From positions 124,001 through 188,000 of the forward strand of contig JAWKUH010000006.1 in assembly GCA_041398665.1 (NCBI GenBank): a stretch of 64,000 nucleotides of DNA. Direction: 5' to 3'. The DNA comes from Rohdeia sp041398665 (GTDB lineage Bacteria > Planctomycetota > UBA1135 > GCA-002686595). A model generated the notes under the pieces. It saw only the letters and a list, made by a program, of their open reading frames with translations, did no database searches and was not told where the DNA came from. The position numbers and the translations under genes are program-made. Positions 37,143 through 44,904 of the stretch are shown in pieces (position 1 is the stretch's first letter; every line of letters begins with the position of its first letter).

Positions 37143-37766
37143 GTGTCGGCTCTCGCCCAGCTCTTCGCCTCGCCCTTCCTCTCGCTCGGGTGGTTGCCCG
37201 AGGAGTGGTCGATGTATGCGGCGTACTTCGTGTGCGCCGTCGTCGGCGGGACGATCCTCCTGCTCCAGATCGGACTCTCGCTCCTCGGTCTCGGCGACCA
37301 CGACGTCGACGGCGACGGCATCGACGCCGACCACGACTTCGACCACGAGCACGGCGCCGGGCTGCCCGTGCTGTCGATCCGCGCGATCACGAGCGCCCTC
37401 CTGATGTTCGGGCTCGTCGGCATGATCGGGTCGACGGAGGAGTGGGGGACGGCTCCGACCATCGCCCTCTCGAGTCTGTCGGGGCTGACCGTGCTCCTGC
37501 TCGTGGCCTGGGTCATCAAGCTCCAGATGAAGCTGACCCAAAGCGGCTCCGAGGACCCGCGCCTCGCGGTCGGATCCGTCGCACGGGTCTACCTCCGGAT
37601 CCCCGCGCGCAACGAGGGGCGCGGGAAGGTCACCGTCGAGATCCAGGGACGCAGCGTCGAGTACGACGCCTTCACCAACGGCGAGGCCATCCCCACGGGA
37701 GCGCGCGTGCGCGTCGTCGCGCTCGCCGCTCCCGCCTACTTCGAAGTCGCCGCGCTCGAGGAGTAA
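37143..37766 (+). CDS. NfeD-like membrane protein (OB-fold)
   Basis: A 207-residue membrane protein with three or four hydrophobic segments and a C-terminal OB-like domain (VGSVARVYLRIPARNEGRGK, then VTVEIQGRSVEYDAFTNGEA). A cytoplasm- or periplasm-facing loop is rich in Asp and His (GDHDVDGDGIDADHDFDHEH) and could bind divalent metal. NfeD/YuaF-type proteins pair with SPFH proteins, and the next gene six bases away is a flotillin. The GTG is supported by AGGAGG. Confidence 0.82.
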   Translation: MSALAQLFASPFLSLGWLPEEWSMYAAYFVCAVVGGTILLLQIGLSLLGLGDHDVDGDGIDADHDFDHEHGAGLPVLSIRAITSALLMFGLVGMIGSTEEWGTAPTIALSSLSGLTVLLLVAWVIKLQMKLTQSGSEDPRLAVGSVARVYLRIPARNEGRGKVTVEIQGRSVEYDAFTNGEAIPTGARVRVVALAAPAYFEVAALEE

Positions 37767-37772
37767 CTCGCC

Positions 37773-39419
37773 ATGAACGCTCTCTCCATGCCTTCCTTCG
37801 CAATGCTCGCACAGATCGACTCGGGCGCGCTGTGGGTCGTCCTCCCGGTGGCGTTGGTCGTCATCGCCGTCGGACTGATCCTCACCGTCGTCACGCGCTA
37901 CAAGCGCTGCCCCTCGAACCGGATCCTCGTGATCTACGGTCGCACGGGCAAGGGGCGCAGTTCGCGCACGCTGCACGGCGGCGGTGCGTTCGTGCTGCCG
38001 CTGGTGCAGGACTACCAGTACCTGAACCTCGATCCGATGCAGATCGAGATCCCGCTCGAGAACGCGCTGTCCTCCGAGAACATCCGCATCTCGGTGCCGA
38101 GCGTGTTCACGGTCGCGATCGGGACCGAGCAGTCGCTCATGAACAACGCCGCGGTGCGTCTGCTCGGGCTCAAGACCCCCGAGATCATGAAGCAGGCCGA
38201 GGACATCATCTTCGGTCAGCTCCGCCAGGTCATCGCGGGCATGGGCATCCAGGACATCAACCGCGACCGCGACCTGTTCCTGACGAACGTGCAGGCGGGT
38301 CTCGAGCCCGAACTCGCGAAGATCGGCCTCGTCCTGATCAACGTCAACATCAAGGACATCACGGACGAGTCCGGCTACATCCGAGCCATCGGTCAGAAGG
38401 CCGCGGCCGAGGCCATCCAGTCCGCGCAGATCGACGTCGCCGACCAGGAGCGTCGCGGCGCGATCGGCGTGGCGGACGCCGAGAAGGAGCGCGCCATCCA
38501 GGTCGCGAACGCCCAGAAGCTCCAGCTCATCGGCACCAAGGAGGCGGAGCGCGAGCAGATCGTGCGCGTCGCCGAGCTCTCCAAGGAGCAGACGGTCGGC
38601 GAGAAGACGGCCGAGTTCGAGCGCGACGTCCAGGTCACCGACGCGCAGCGCGAGATGCGTATCCGCGTGGCGGAGGCCAACGCGCGCGCCGTCGAGGGCG
38701 AGAACGAGTCGAAGGCGGCGATCGCGCGCACGAACGCCGACCTGCGCATCCAGGAGGCCGAGGCGTTCCAGCGCTCGGAGACGCGCAAGCGCGAGGCCGA
38801 CGCCGCGGTGCGCGAGGCGCAGTACCTCGCCGAGGCCAAGGCGGCCGAGGCGCAGGCGAAGAAGCTCGAGGCCGAGAAGCGCGCCGAGCTCGAAGCCGTC
38901 GCGAAGGCCGAGAAGGCGCAGACGATCGTCGACGCGGAGGCCGAGGCGGCCAAGCGCAAGATCGCGGCCGAGGCCGACGCCGCGGCGATCTTCATGCAGC
39001 TCGAGGCGGAGGCGCGCGGTCAGTACGAGATCCTCGCCAAGAAGGGCGAGGGTCTGAAGGCCATCGTGCAGAGCTGCGGCGGCGCCCAGCAGGCGTTCCA
39101 GATGCTCATGCTCGAGCACATCGAGGCGCTGTCGCGCAACGCCGCGCAGGCCATCAGCAACATCAAGTTCGACAAGGTCGTCGTCTGGGACGGCGGCACC
39201 AAGGACGGCAAGAGCGCCACGAGCAACTTCCTCCAGAACCTCGGCGCGACGATCCCGCCCGTTCTCCAGATGATGCGCGACATCGGCGGCGTCGAGATGC
39301 CGGAGCACTTCGGCAAGCTGATGGAGGACGAGATCGTGCCGAAGCGCCGCAAGGGCGGCTCGGACGAGAAGTCGGAGAAGTCGTCCGAGGCCTCCGCCGG
39401 GAGCGCCGGCGAGGCGTGA
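37773..39419 (+). CDS. Flotillin-like SPFH protein (YqiK/FloT type)
   Basis: A 548-residue membrane-scaffold protein. It has one N-terminal membrane helix (WVVLPVALVVIAVGLILTVV), an SPFH domain (about residues 45-230, with VIYGRTGKG and GGGAFVLPLVQDYQYLNLDP), and a long Glu/Ala-rich coiled coil (AEAKAAEAQAKKLEAEKRAE). A conserved C-terminal region follows (VQSCGGAQQAFQMLMLEHIE). Flotillins organise ordered membrane domains. The NfeD-SPFH pairing is classical. The next gene overlaps its stop by GTGA. Confidence 0.92.
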   Translation: MNALSMPSFAMLAQIDSGALWVVLPVALVVIAVGLILTVVTRYKRCPSNRILVIYGRTGKGRSSRTLHGGGAFVLPLVQDYQYLNLDPMQIEIPLENALSSENIRISVPSVFTVAIGTEQSLMNNAAVRLLGLKTPEIMKQAEDIIFGQLRQVIAGMGIQDINRDRDLFLTNVQAGLEPELAKIGLVLINVNIKDITDESGYIRAIGQKAAAEAIQSAQIDVADQERRGAIGVADAEKERAIQVANAQKLQLIGTKEAEREQIVRVAELSKEQTVGEKTAEFERDVQVTDAQREMRIRVAEANARAVEGENESKAAIARTNADLRIQEAEAFQRSETRKREADAAVREAQYLAEAKAAEAQAKKLEAEKRAELEAVAKAEKAQTIVDAEAEAAKRKIAAEADAAAIFMQLEAEARGQYEILAKKGEGLKAIVQSCGGAQQAFQMLMLEHIEALSRNAAQAISNIKFDKVVVWDGGTKDGKSATSNFLQNLGATIPPVLQMMRDIGGVEMPEHFGKLMEDEIVPKRRKGGSDEKSEKSSEASAGSAGEA

Positions 39420-40384
39420 GGTCGTTCGCACAGTGGGCGGCGGCGATCGCACTGGCGGTCGCCGCCGCCTGTGCGCACACGCGACCCGCGGAGGAGCCTG
39501 CGATGGTGGAGTACGAGACTGCGTCCTGGCGTCCGCTCTGGGACTACGGCGATCCGGCGGGCAGCGAGGAGCGTCTCCGCGACGCCGCGGTGCGAGCGGG
39601 CGACACCGAGCTCCGGCTCGAGATCCGGACGCAGGTGGCTCGCGCCCTCGGGCTGCAGCGTCGCTTCGACGAGGCCTTCGCGGAGCTCGCGGCGGTGGAG
39701 TCCGAGGCGGCACCGGCGAGCGCGCGGCTCGAGTCGCTCCTGCACCTCGAACGCGGCCGCACGCTGCGGTCGAGCGGCGACGTCGACGCGGCCCGGCCCG
39801 AATTCGTCGCGGCCTTCGAGGCGGCGCACCGCGCGCACCTCGACTACCTCGCGGTCGACGCCGCGCACATGCTCGGGATCGTCGAGCCCGGGGACGCGGG
39901 CCTCGACTGGAACGCGCGCGCGCTCGACGTCGCGGCGACGAGTCCGGACCCCGCGGTGCGCGGCTGGGCCGCCGTGATCGCGAACAACCGCGGTTGGACG
40001 CTGTTCGACCTCGGGCGCTACGAGGAGTCGCTCGCGAGTCTCGAACGCGCGCTCGTGCTCCGGCGCGAGCGGCCCGAGCAGGAGGAGCCGATCCGCATCG
40101 CGCGCTGGTGCGTCGCGCGCCTCCACCGAGCGCTCGGCCGGAACGAGGAGGCGCTCGCCGAACAGCGGGCGCTCCTCGCGGAGTACGAGGCGCTGGGCGA
40201 GCCGAGCGGCTACGTGCACGAGGAGCTCGGCGAGCTCCTGCTCCTCGCCGGGGACGTCGACGCCGCCCGGCCGCACCTCGCCGTGGCCCACGAGCTGCTC
40301 TCGCAGGATCCCTGGCTCGTCGAGAGCGAGCCCGCGCGCCTCGAGCGGTTGAGGTCGCTCGCGCGGGGGGAAGAAGGGAAGTAG
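39416..40384 (+). CDS. TPR-containing lipoprotein
   Basis: A 322-residue protein with an export signal ending AVAAACAH (probable lipobox AAAC). TPR-like helical repeats follow, for example LEIRTQVARALGLQRRFDEA, then NNRGWTLFDLGRYEESLASL, then YVHEELGELLLLAGDVDAAR. TPRs usually bind proteins. The GTG start overlaps the flotillin stop (GTGA), so it is the third gene of that operon and may attach to the membrane domain. No enzyme motif is seen. Confidence 0.75.
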   Translation: MRSFAQWAAAIALAVAAACAHTRPAEEPAMVEYETASWRPLWDYGDPAGSEERLRDAAVRAGDTELRLEIRTQVARALGLQRRFDEAFAELAAVESEAAPASARLESLLHLERGRTLRSSGDVDAARPEFVAAFEAAHRAHLDYLAVDAAHMLGIVEPGDAGLDWNARALDVAATSPDPAVRGWAAVIANNRGWTLFDLGRYEESLASLERALVLRRERPEQEEPIRIARWCVARLHRALGRNEEALAEQRALLAEYEALGEPSGYVHEELGELLLLAGDVDAARPHLAVAHELLSQDPWLVESEPARLERLRSLARGEEGK

Positions 40385-40432
40385 GCGAGGTCCGGTGTCG
40401 AGGGTGCGCGGCCTGCCGGCCGCGCGGGGAAC

Positions 40433-40519
40433 GCGCGCCGCTTCGCGCCGCGCGGGAGAACACAGCGCGCCGCTTCGCGCCGCGCGGGAGAACACAGCGC
40501 GCCGCTTCGCGCCGCGCGG
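40433..40519. repeat. Tandem repeat, 32-nt unit, about 2.7 copies
   Basis: The unit starts GCGCGCCGCTTCGCGCCGCG and ends GGGAGAACACA. Copies begin at 40433, 40465 and 40497 and look identical over the shared length. It abuts hairpin copy E. Confidence 0.85.
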
Positions 40520-40520
40520 A

Positions 40521-40589
40521 AGGAACCACCGAGCACACGGAGCACACGAAGAAGAGCCCTTCGTGTTCCTCCGTGTGCTCCGTGTTTCC
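40521..40589. repeat. Intergenic hairpin repeat, copy E (CACACGGAG type)
   Basis: Arms 40521-40551 and 40559-40589 pair with one bulge and a few mismatches around a seven-base loop. The left arm starts AGGAACCACCGAGCACACGG, matching the complement of the right arm of copy B. A short direct repeat TCCGGTGTCGAGG stands on both sides (about 40391 and 40625). It separates two convergent operons. Confidence 0.7.
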
Positions 40590-40661
40590 GCGGCCCGCAG
40601 GGCCGCCGGGTCCGGCCTTCGTTCCGGTGTCGAGGCGTGCGCGCGGTCGACCCACCGCACC

Positions 40662-41600
40662 TCACCGTCGCCGTTCGCGCGACGGTCGGCTCGATCCGTT
40701 CGTCCCCACGAAGGTGAGCCACCGCCCGCGCCGCCGCGTCTCGCGGATCTCGAGACCGACGTGTTCGATCGCCCTCGCGGTGTCGGGGCCGTGCCGGTCG
40801 AGGCAGCCCGAGAACACGAAGGTGCCGCCGGGACGCAGGCGCGCGGCGAGGTTCGCGGCTTCCTGCTGGACGACGTCGGCGTAGATGTTCGCGAGGACGA
40901 CGTCGAATTCGCGGTCGCCCTCGCCGAGGACGGAGAAGTCGCCCGTGAGGAACCGACAGCGTTCGGCGACGCCGTTCGCCGCCGCGAGCTCCGCGCCCTC
41001 GACCTCGCTCCTCGGGTCGACGTCGAAGCCCATGGCGCTCGCCGCTCCGAGCAGCGCCGACGCGACGGCGAGGATGCCCGTCCCCGTGCCCGCGTCGAGC
41101 ACGCGAGCACCGTCGAGGTCGCGCTCCTCGAGCGCCATCAGACACTGGCGCGTCGTCGCGTGGCGCCCCGTGCCGAACGCGCCGGCCGGCTCGAGCGCGA
41201 GGCGCACGTCGCTCGCGCGCAACGGCCGCGCGAAGTCGTGCGTCACGACCGCGAGTCGTCCCACGCGGAACGGCTTCCACGTCTTGCGCCAGCTCGTCGC
41301 CCAGTCCTCGCGCGGGAGGGGGTGGAACGTCGGACGGAGCTCGGCGAGCGACGCGTCACCCGTCGTGTCGGCGAGCGACCGGAGCGCCGCCGCGATTCGC
41401 TCGCGCAGCTCCGGACCGTCGTCGCCCGCGGAGTAGAAGGTGCGCACGTAGTCGCTCCCCTCCGGTGCCGCGTCGACCGCGAGGTTGGGGCGACCGAACG
41501 CCACCGACGTGCACGGTCCGAGCGCCAGCACCTCGGCCACGAGTTCGTGCCACGCGAGCGGCGCGACGACCCGCACCTCGACCCAGTCGGAATTCGTCAC
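40662..41600 (-). CDS. prmA: Ribosomal protein L11 methyltransferase
   Basis: A 312-residue SAM-dependent methyltransferase that methylates L11. The N-terminal domain (WVEVRVVAPLAWHELVAEVL) leads to a PrmA linker with EDWATSWRKTWKPFRVGRLA. SAM motif I is VLDAGTGTGILAVASALLGA and the catalytic-loop motif is VVLANIYADVV. AFGTGRHATTRQCL is the hallmark PrmA segment. The GTG start at 41600 overlaps the stop of the upstream helicase gene (GTGA), so the two are coupled. Confidence 0.9.
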   Translation of the reverse strand: MTNSDWVEVRVVAPLAWHELVAEVLALGPCTSVAFGRPNLAVDAAPEGSDYVRTFYSAGDDGPELRERIAAALRSLADTTGDASLAELRPTFHPLPREDWATSWRKTWKPFRVGRLAVVTHDFARPLRASDVRLALEPAGAFGTGRHATTRQCLMALEERDLDGARVLDAGTGTGILAVASALLGAASAMGFDVDPRSEVEGAELAAANGVAERCRFLTGDFSVLGEGDREFDVVLANIYADVVQQEAANLAARLRPGGTFVFSGCLDRHGPDTARAIEHVGLEIRETRRRGRWLTFVGTNGSSRPSRERRR

Positions 41601-44600
41601 AGCCAGGTCTCCGAGAAGTCGGTGTCGAGTCCCTCCGCGCGCACGCGCTCCTCGATCCCCATGTGCCGCAGGGCCTCGCGGATCGAGTCGTCCGTGCTCG
41701 TACGCGTACAACGCGCACCCGTCCTCTCGCCGTCCGCCGACGCGAGCGGGAGTTCGCGTCCGAACGCCTTGTGACGCGGCTCGGTGAAGCGGCGGTCCAG
41801 CACGAAGACGCAGCCCCGGTCGTCCACGCGCCGCATCAGTCGACCGAAGCCCTGGCGGAAACGCGCCAGCGCGCGCGGCTGGTAGATCGTTCGGCGCTGT
41901 TCCTCGCGACCCATCGCGGCGCACTGCGCGTGGTGGTAGCGGTCGGGCACGCCGTAGGGGAGCTTCGCGATGACGAGGTACTCGAGCGCCTCGCCCGGGA
42001 AGTCCGCGCCGAACCAGAAGCTGTCGACCCCGAGCAACACGGCGCGACCGTGGGTGCGGAAGCGATCGGCGAGGCGCTCCGCGCTCCAGCCCTGCGCGCC
42101 CTGCACGAGCGTCTCGACGCCGTGTTCGGCGAGGAAGGGTGCGATCGTCGCGCCGACGCGCGCGAGGTCGTCGAGGTTCGTGTAGAGCGCGAGCGTCCGG
42201 CCGCCCGTCCGAGCCGCGAGGTGCGCGACGAGACGAGCGCCGTGCTCGAGCCAGCCGCGCTTGTCGCTGCGGTAGTCCGGCACGTCGTCGGGCGCGAAGA
42301 CGCGCACGCGGCCGTAGTCGAACGACTCCGGTGCCGCGTGGTCGGACACGCGCACCGGCTCGCGCTCCTCGTCCTCGTCCGGCGCGGCGGCGCGCGCGAG
42401 ACCGAGGTAGCGGCGCGCGTCCTCGAAGCCCCCGCGCAGCAGCGTCGTCGCCGACAGGAGCACGCCGCCCGCGAGCTTCGGGTAATGGAAGCGACCGAGG
42501 TACTCGTGCGGCAGGAGGACGCGCGTCTCGAGCGCGAGGTCGCCGTCGGGGCGCTCCTCGACGTCGTAGAAGGTGCCGCGGTCGAACGCGAGCGCACCCT
42601 CCTTCAGCGGCAGCCACGGCGCGATCGCGTCGAGCAGCTCCTCCACGTCCGTGCGCGTGTCGTCGAGCTGGAAGCGAATGCGTTCGCGCCGCGGGACGCG
42701 CACCTCGAACAGTCCCTCCGACAGCGCGCCGAGCGCGACGGAGAGTTCCTGCAGTGCGCGGCACAGTTCGCCGTGCCCGGAGAGGAGCTTCTCCGCCTGC
42801 TCGAGTCCGGCGTCGCCGCGTTCGCCGTCGACGCCGCTCTCCACGTACTCGCGCAACAGCCCGTGGTCGTCGCCGTCGCGCCGTTCGTGCTGACGCTCGC
42901 GCCGCCAGCGCGCGAACTCGCGGCACGCGCTCCCGAGTCGGGTCAACGCGCGGCTGCCGCGGGTACGCGCCTGGAACGCGCGGTCGAGCTCGGACTCGGC
43001 GGAGCCGAACGCGAGCATCCCCGAGACGGACCGCCGCAGCGTGTCGAGCACGCCGCGCCCCCGGCGCGAACCGCTCAGGTCGTCGAGCAGACGCTTCGCG
43101 CGCGACAGCGAGACGGAGCGCGAGAACGCGCCGTGCGCCTGGTCGTGGAGGTGCTCGCACTCGTCGAAGACGACGTGCCGGAAGAACTCGGGGCGCGCGA
43201 GCGCGAAGGCGTGGTTCGTGACGACGCCGTGGCTGCGCTCCGCCTTCTTGCGCGCGGCCTCCGCCGCGCAGCGCAGGCGGTCGCCCGGTCGGTTGCAGCA
43301 GCTCGTCCGTGCGCCGAGCGAGCGGCGCAGGAGCTCCCACTCCACCTCGACGCCGTCGACGTCGGCGAACGGGTCGATGCCGTTGCGCGGCACGCGGTCG
43401 AGGTCGCCGTCGGGACTCGTCAGGGAGAAGGCGAGGAGGTTGCACCATGCGAGCCAGCGCGCCGCTCCGTCGGCCGGTCCCGGCGCGAGCGACAGCAGTG
43501 CGCGCCAGCACACGTAGTTCGCGCGCCCCTTCAGCACCGCGACCTTCGGCAGCGGGTCGACGCCCGTGCGCTGGAGCAGTTCGAGCGCGATCGGCAGGTC
43601 GCGGTCGAAGGCCTGGCGTTGGAGCGCCTTCGTGAACGTCGCGAACCCGAAGCGGATCCCGTTCCTCTGCGCGAACAAGAGTCCGGGCACGAGGTACGCG
43701 AGCGTCTTGCCCGTCCCGGTCGGCGCGTGCAGCAGCAGCAGTTCGCCGGTGCCGAGCGACGCCGCCACGTGCTTCGCCACGTCGACCTGCGCGGGGCGCG
43801 CGGACATCGGACGGCCGCGCGCCGTCCGTCCGCCGCCCATGTTCGGCAGCACCTCGGCGAGCGCGCGCTCCACGCGATCGCGGTCGGCGTCGTCGAGAGG
43901 CACGACGTCCTTGTGGTCGGGCGGTATCGGCGCGCCCTGCGGGTCCTCGGCCCACGGCGGCGACGCTTCCGCGAGCGCCATGTCGAGGTCTCCGAACTCG
44001 CCGCGCGCGCCGACCAGGCGACCGTCCACGACGTCGACGTCGGCGCCGAGCACGCTCTCGCCCGCACCGGCCCAACCGCTCGGACGGTCGACGAGTCGCG
44101 CGAGGAGCGTCAGGCGCCGCGCGACCTCGGGTGCCGAGGCGGCGAGTCGCGCACCGGCTTCCTCCCACGAGCGCGCGATGCAGCCCAGGCTCGCGAGCGG
44201 CAGCGACTGGATCTCCGCGACGAGGGCGCGCGTCGCGCGTTCGAGCGCGAGCGGTGCCGCGTCGTCGAGCCCGCCGCGCACGCCCGCGCGCTGCGTCAGG
44301 AGCCGTTCGAGGTCGCTGCCCAGTCCGCCGGGCGAGAGCCAGGCCGCGAGGTCGTCGAGTCCGACGACGACCTCCGCGGCGACGGCGACGCCGCGACCCC
44401 CCAGTGCGCGCAGGAACGGCTCGCGCCGCGGGACGACCACGACGGCGCCGCGGAGCACCTCGGCGAGCTCCCCGGCCCCCTCACCGGTCGCGGTGCGGAC
44501 GGCGGTGCCCGGCTCGAGCACCTCGAGCCCATCCGGCGTCGCCCGCGCGAACACGGTCGGGACGCCGCGCGCGCGACGTGCGGAGACGGGCTCCGTTCCT

Positions 44601-44620
44601 TCCTCCAGTCGTTCGATCAA
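41597..44620 (-). CDS. DinG/XPD-like ATP-dependent helicase
   Basis: A roughly 1007-residue superfamily 2 helicase. It has Walker A HAPTGTGKTLAYLVPGL, a DEAH-like box VFDECEHLHD, and C-terminal motifs LALYTNLDDLARV and RFRQGFGRLMRRVDDRGCVF. Four cysteines around CWRAL, CCNRPGDRLRC and nearby may ligate an FeS cluster as in XPD/DinG. The 300-residue N-terminal region is unrecognised and may be a fused nucleic-acid domain. The TTG at 44620 is chosen because GAGG lies five bases upstream and a -10 box lies about 27 bases upstream. An ATG at 44746 would add 42 Pro/Arg-rich residues. Confidence 0.8.
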   Translation of the reverse strand: MIERLEEGTEPVSARRARGVPTVFARATPDGLEVLEPGTAVRTATGEGAGELAEVLRGAVVVVPRREPFLRALGGRGVAVAAEVVVGLDDLAAWLSPGGLGSDLERLLTQRAGVRGGLDDAAPLALERATRALVAEIQSLPLASLGCIARSWEEAGARLAASAPEVARRLTLLARLVDRPSGWAGAGESVLGADVDVVDGRLVGARGEFGDLDMALAEASPPWAEDPQGAPIPPDHKDVVPLDDADRDRVERALAEVLPNMGGGRTARGRPMSARPAQVDVAKHVAASLGTGELLLLHAPTGTGKTLAYLVPGLLFAQRNGIRFGFATFTKALQRQAFDRDLPIALELLQRTGVDPLPKVAVLKGRANYVCWRALLSLAPGPADGAARWLAWCNLLAFSLTSPDGDLDRVPRNGIDPFADVDGVEVEWELLRRSLGARTSCCNRPGDRLRCAAEAARKKAERSHGVVTNHAFALARPEFFRHVVFDECEHLHDQAHGAFSRSVSLSRAKRLLDDLSGSRRGRGVLDTLRRSVSGMLAFGSAESELDRAFQARTRGSRALTRLGSACREFARWRRERQHERRDGDDHGLLREYVESGVDGERGDAGLEQAEKLLSGHGELCRALQELSVALGALSEGLFEVRVPRRERIRFQLDDTRTDVEELLDAIAPWLPLKEGALAFDRGTFYDVEERPDGDLALETRVLLPHEYLGRFHYPKLAGGVLLSATTLLRGGFEDARRYLGLARAAAPDEDEEREPVRVSDHAAPESFDYGRVRVFAPDDVPDYRSDKRGWLEHGARLVAHLAARTGGRTLALYTNLDDLARVGATIAPFLAEHGVETLVQGAQGWSAERLADRFRTHGRAVLLGVDSFWFGADFPGEALEYLVIAKLPYGVPDRYHHAQCAAMGREEQRRTIYQPRALARFRQGFGRLMRRVDDRGCVFVLDRRFTEPRHKAFGRELPLASADGERTGARCTRTSTDDSIREALRHMGIEERVRAEGLDTDFSETWL

Positions 44621-44647
44621 GGCTGCCTCGGCTCCGTGCGACGGCGG

Positions 44648-44653
44648 AGGGTA
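44648..44653 (-). promoter_or_regulatory. -10 box TACCCT for the helicase-prmA operon
   Basis: On the minus strand TACCCT is placed to start transcription near 44640, about 20 nt before the TTG at 44620 and its GAGG. It argues against the longer ATG start at 44746. Confidence 0.45.
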
Positions 44654-44904
44654 GGTCCGAGGCGGCCCCGGCGCACCTCCGCGCGGGAGGAAGGACCCCC
44701 CAGGTCGGCGCCGGTGTCGCTGCGGTTCCTCACGAGTCGTCGGCAATGCGACGCAAGTCGTTGCCCTGGCGTGGTTTGCATGGTGCTCGCCGGGCCGCCG
44801 TCGCGCGCGCGCGGCGCGGCGCCGACTTGGAACCCGCCGCCGCGATCTGGTAGCGGTGTACGGCTCGGTCCGCCGGACGAACGCCCAGAGAACCCCACCC
44901 GCAC

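Noticed and set aside
40433..40519. A CRISPR array
   Set aside because: The units are directly adjacent with no spacers, and no cas gene is near.
44621..44746. N-terminal extension of the helicase from ATG 44746
   Set aside because: The added residues are low-complexity and a promoter box with Shine-Dalgarno supports TTG 44620.
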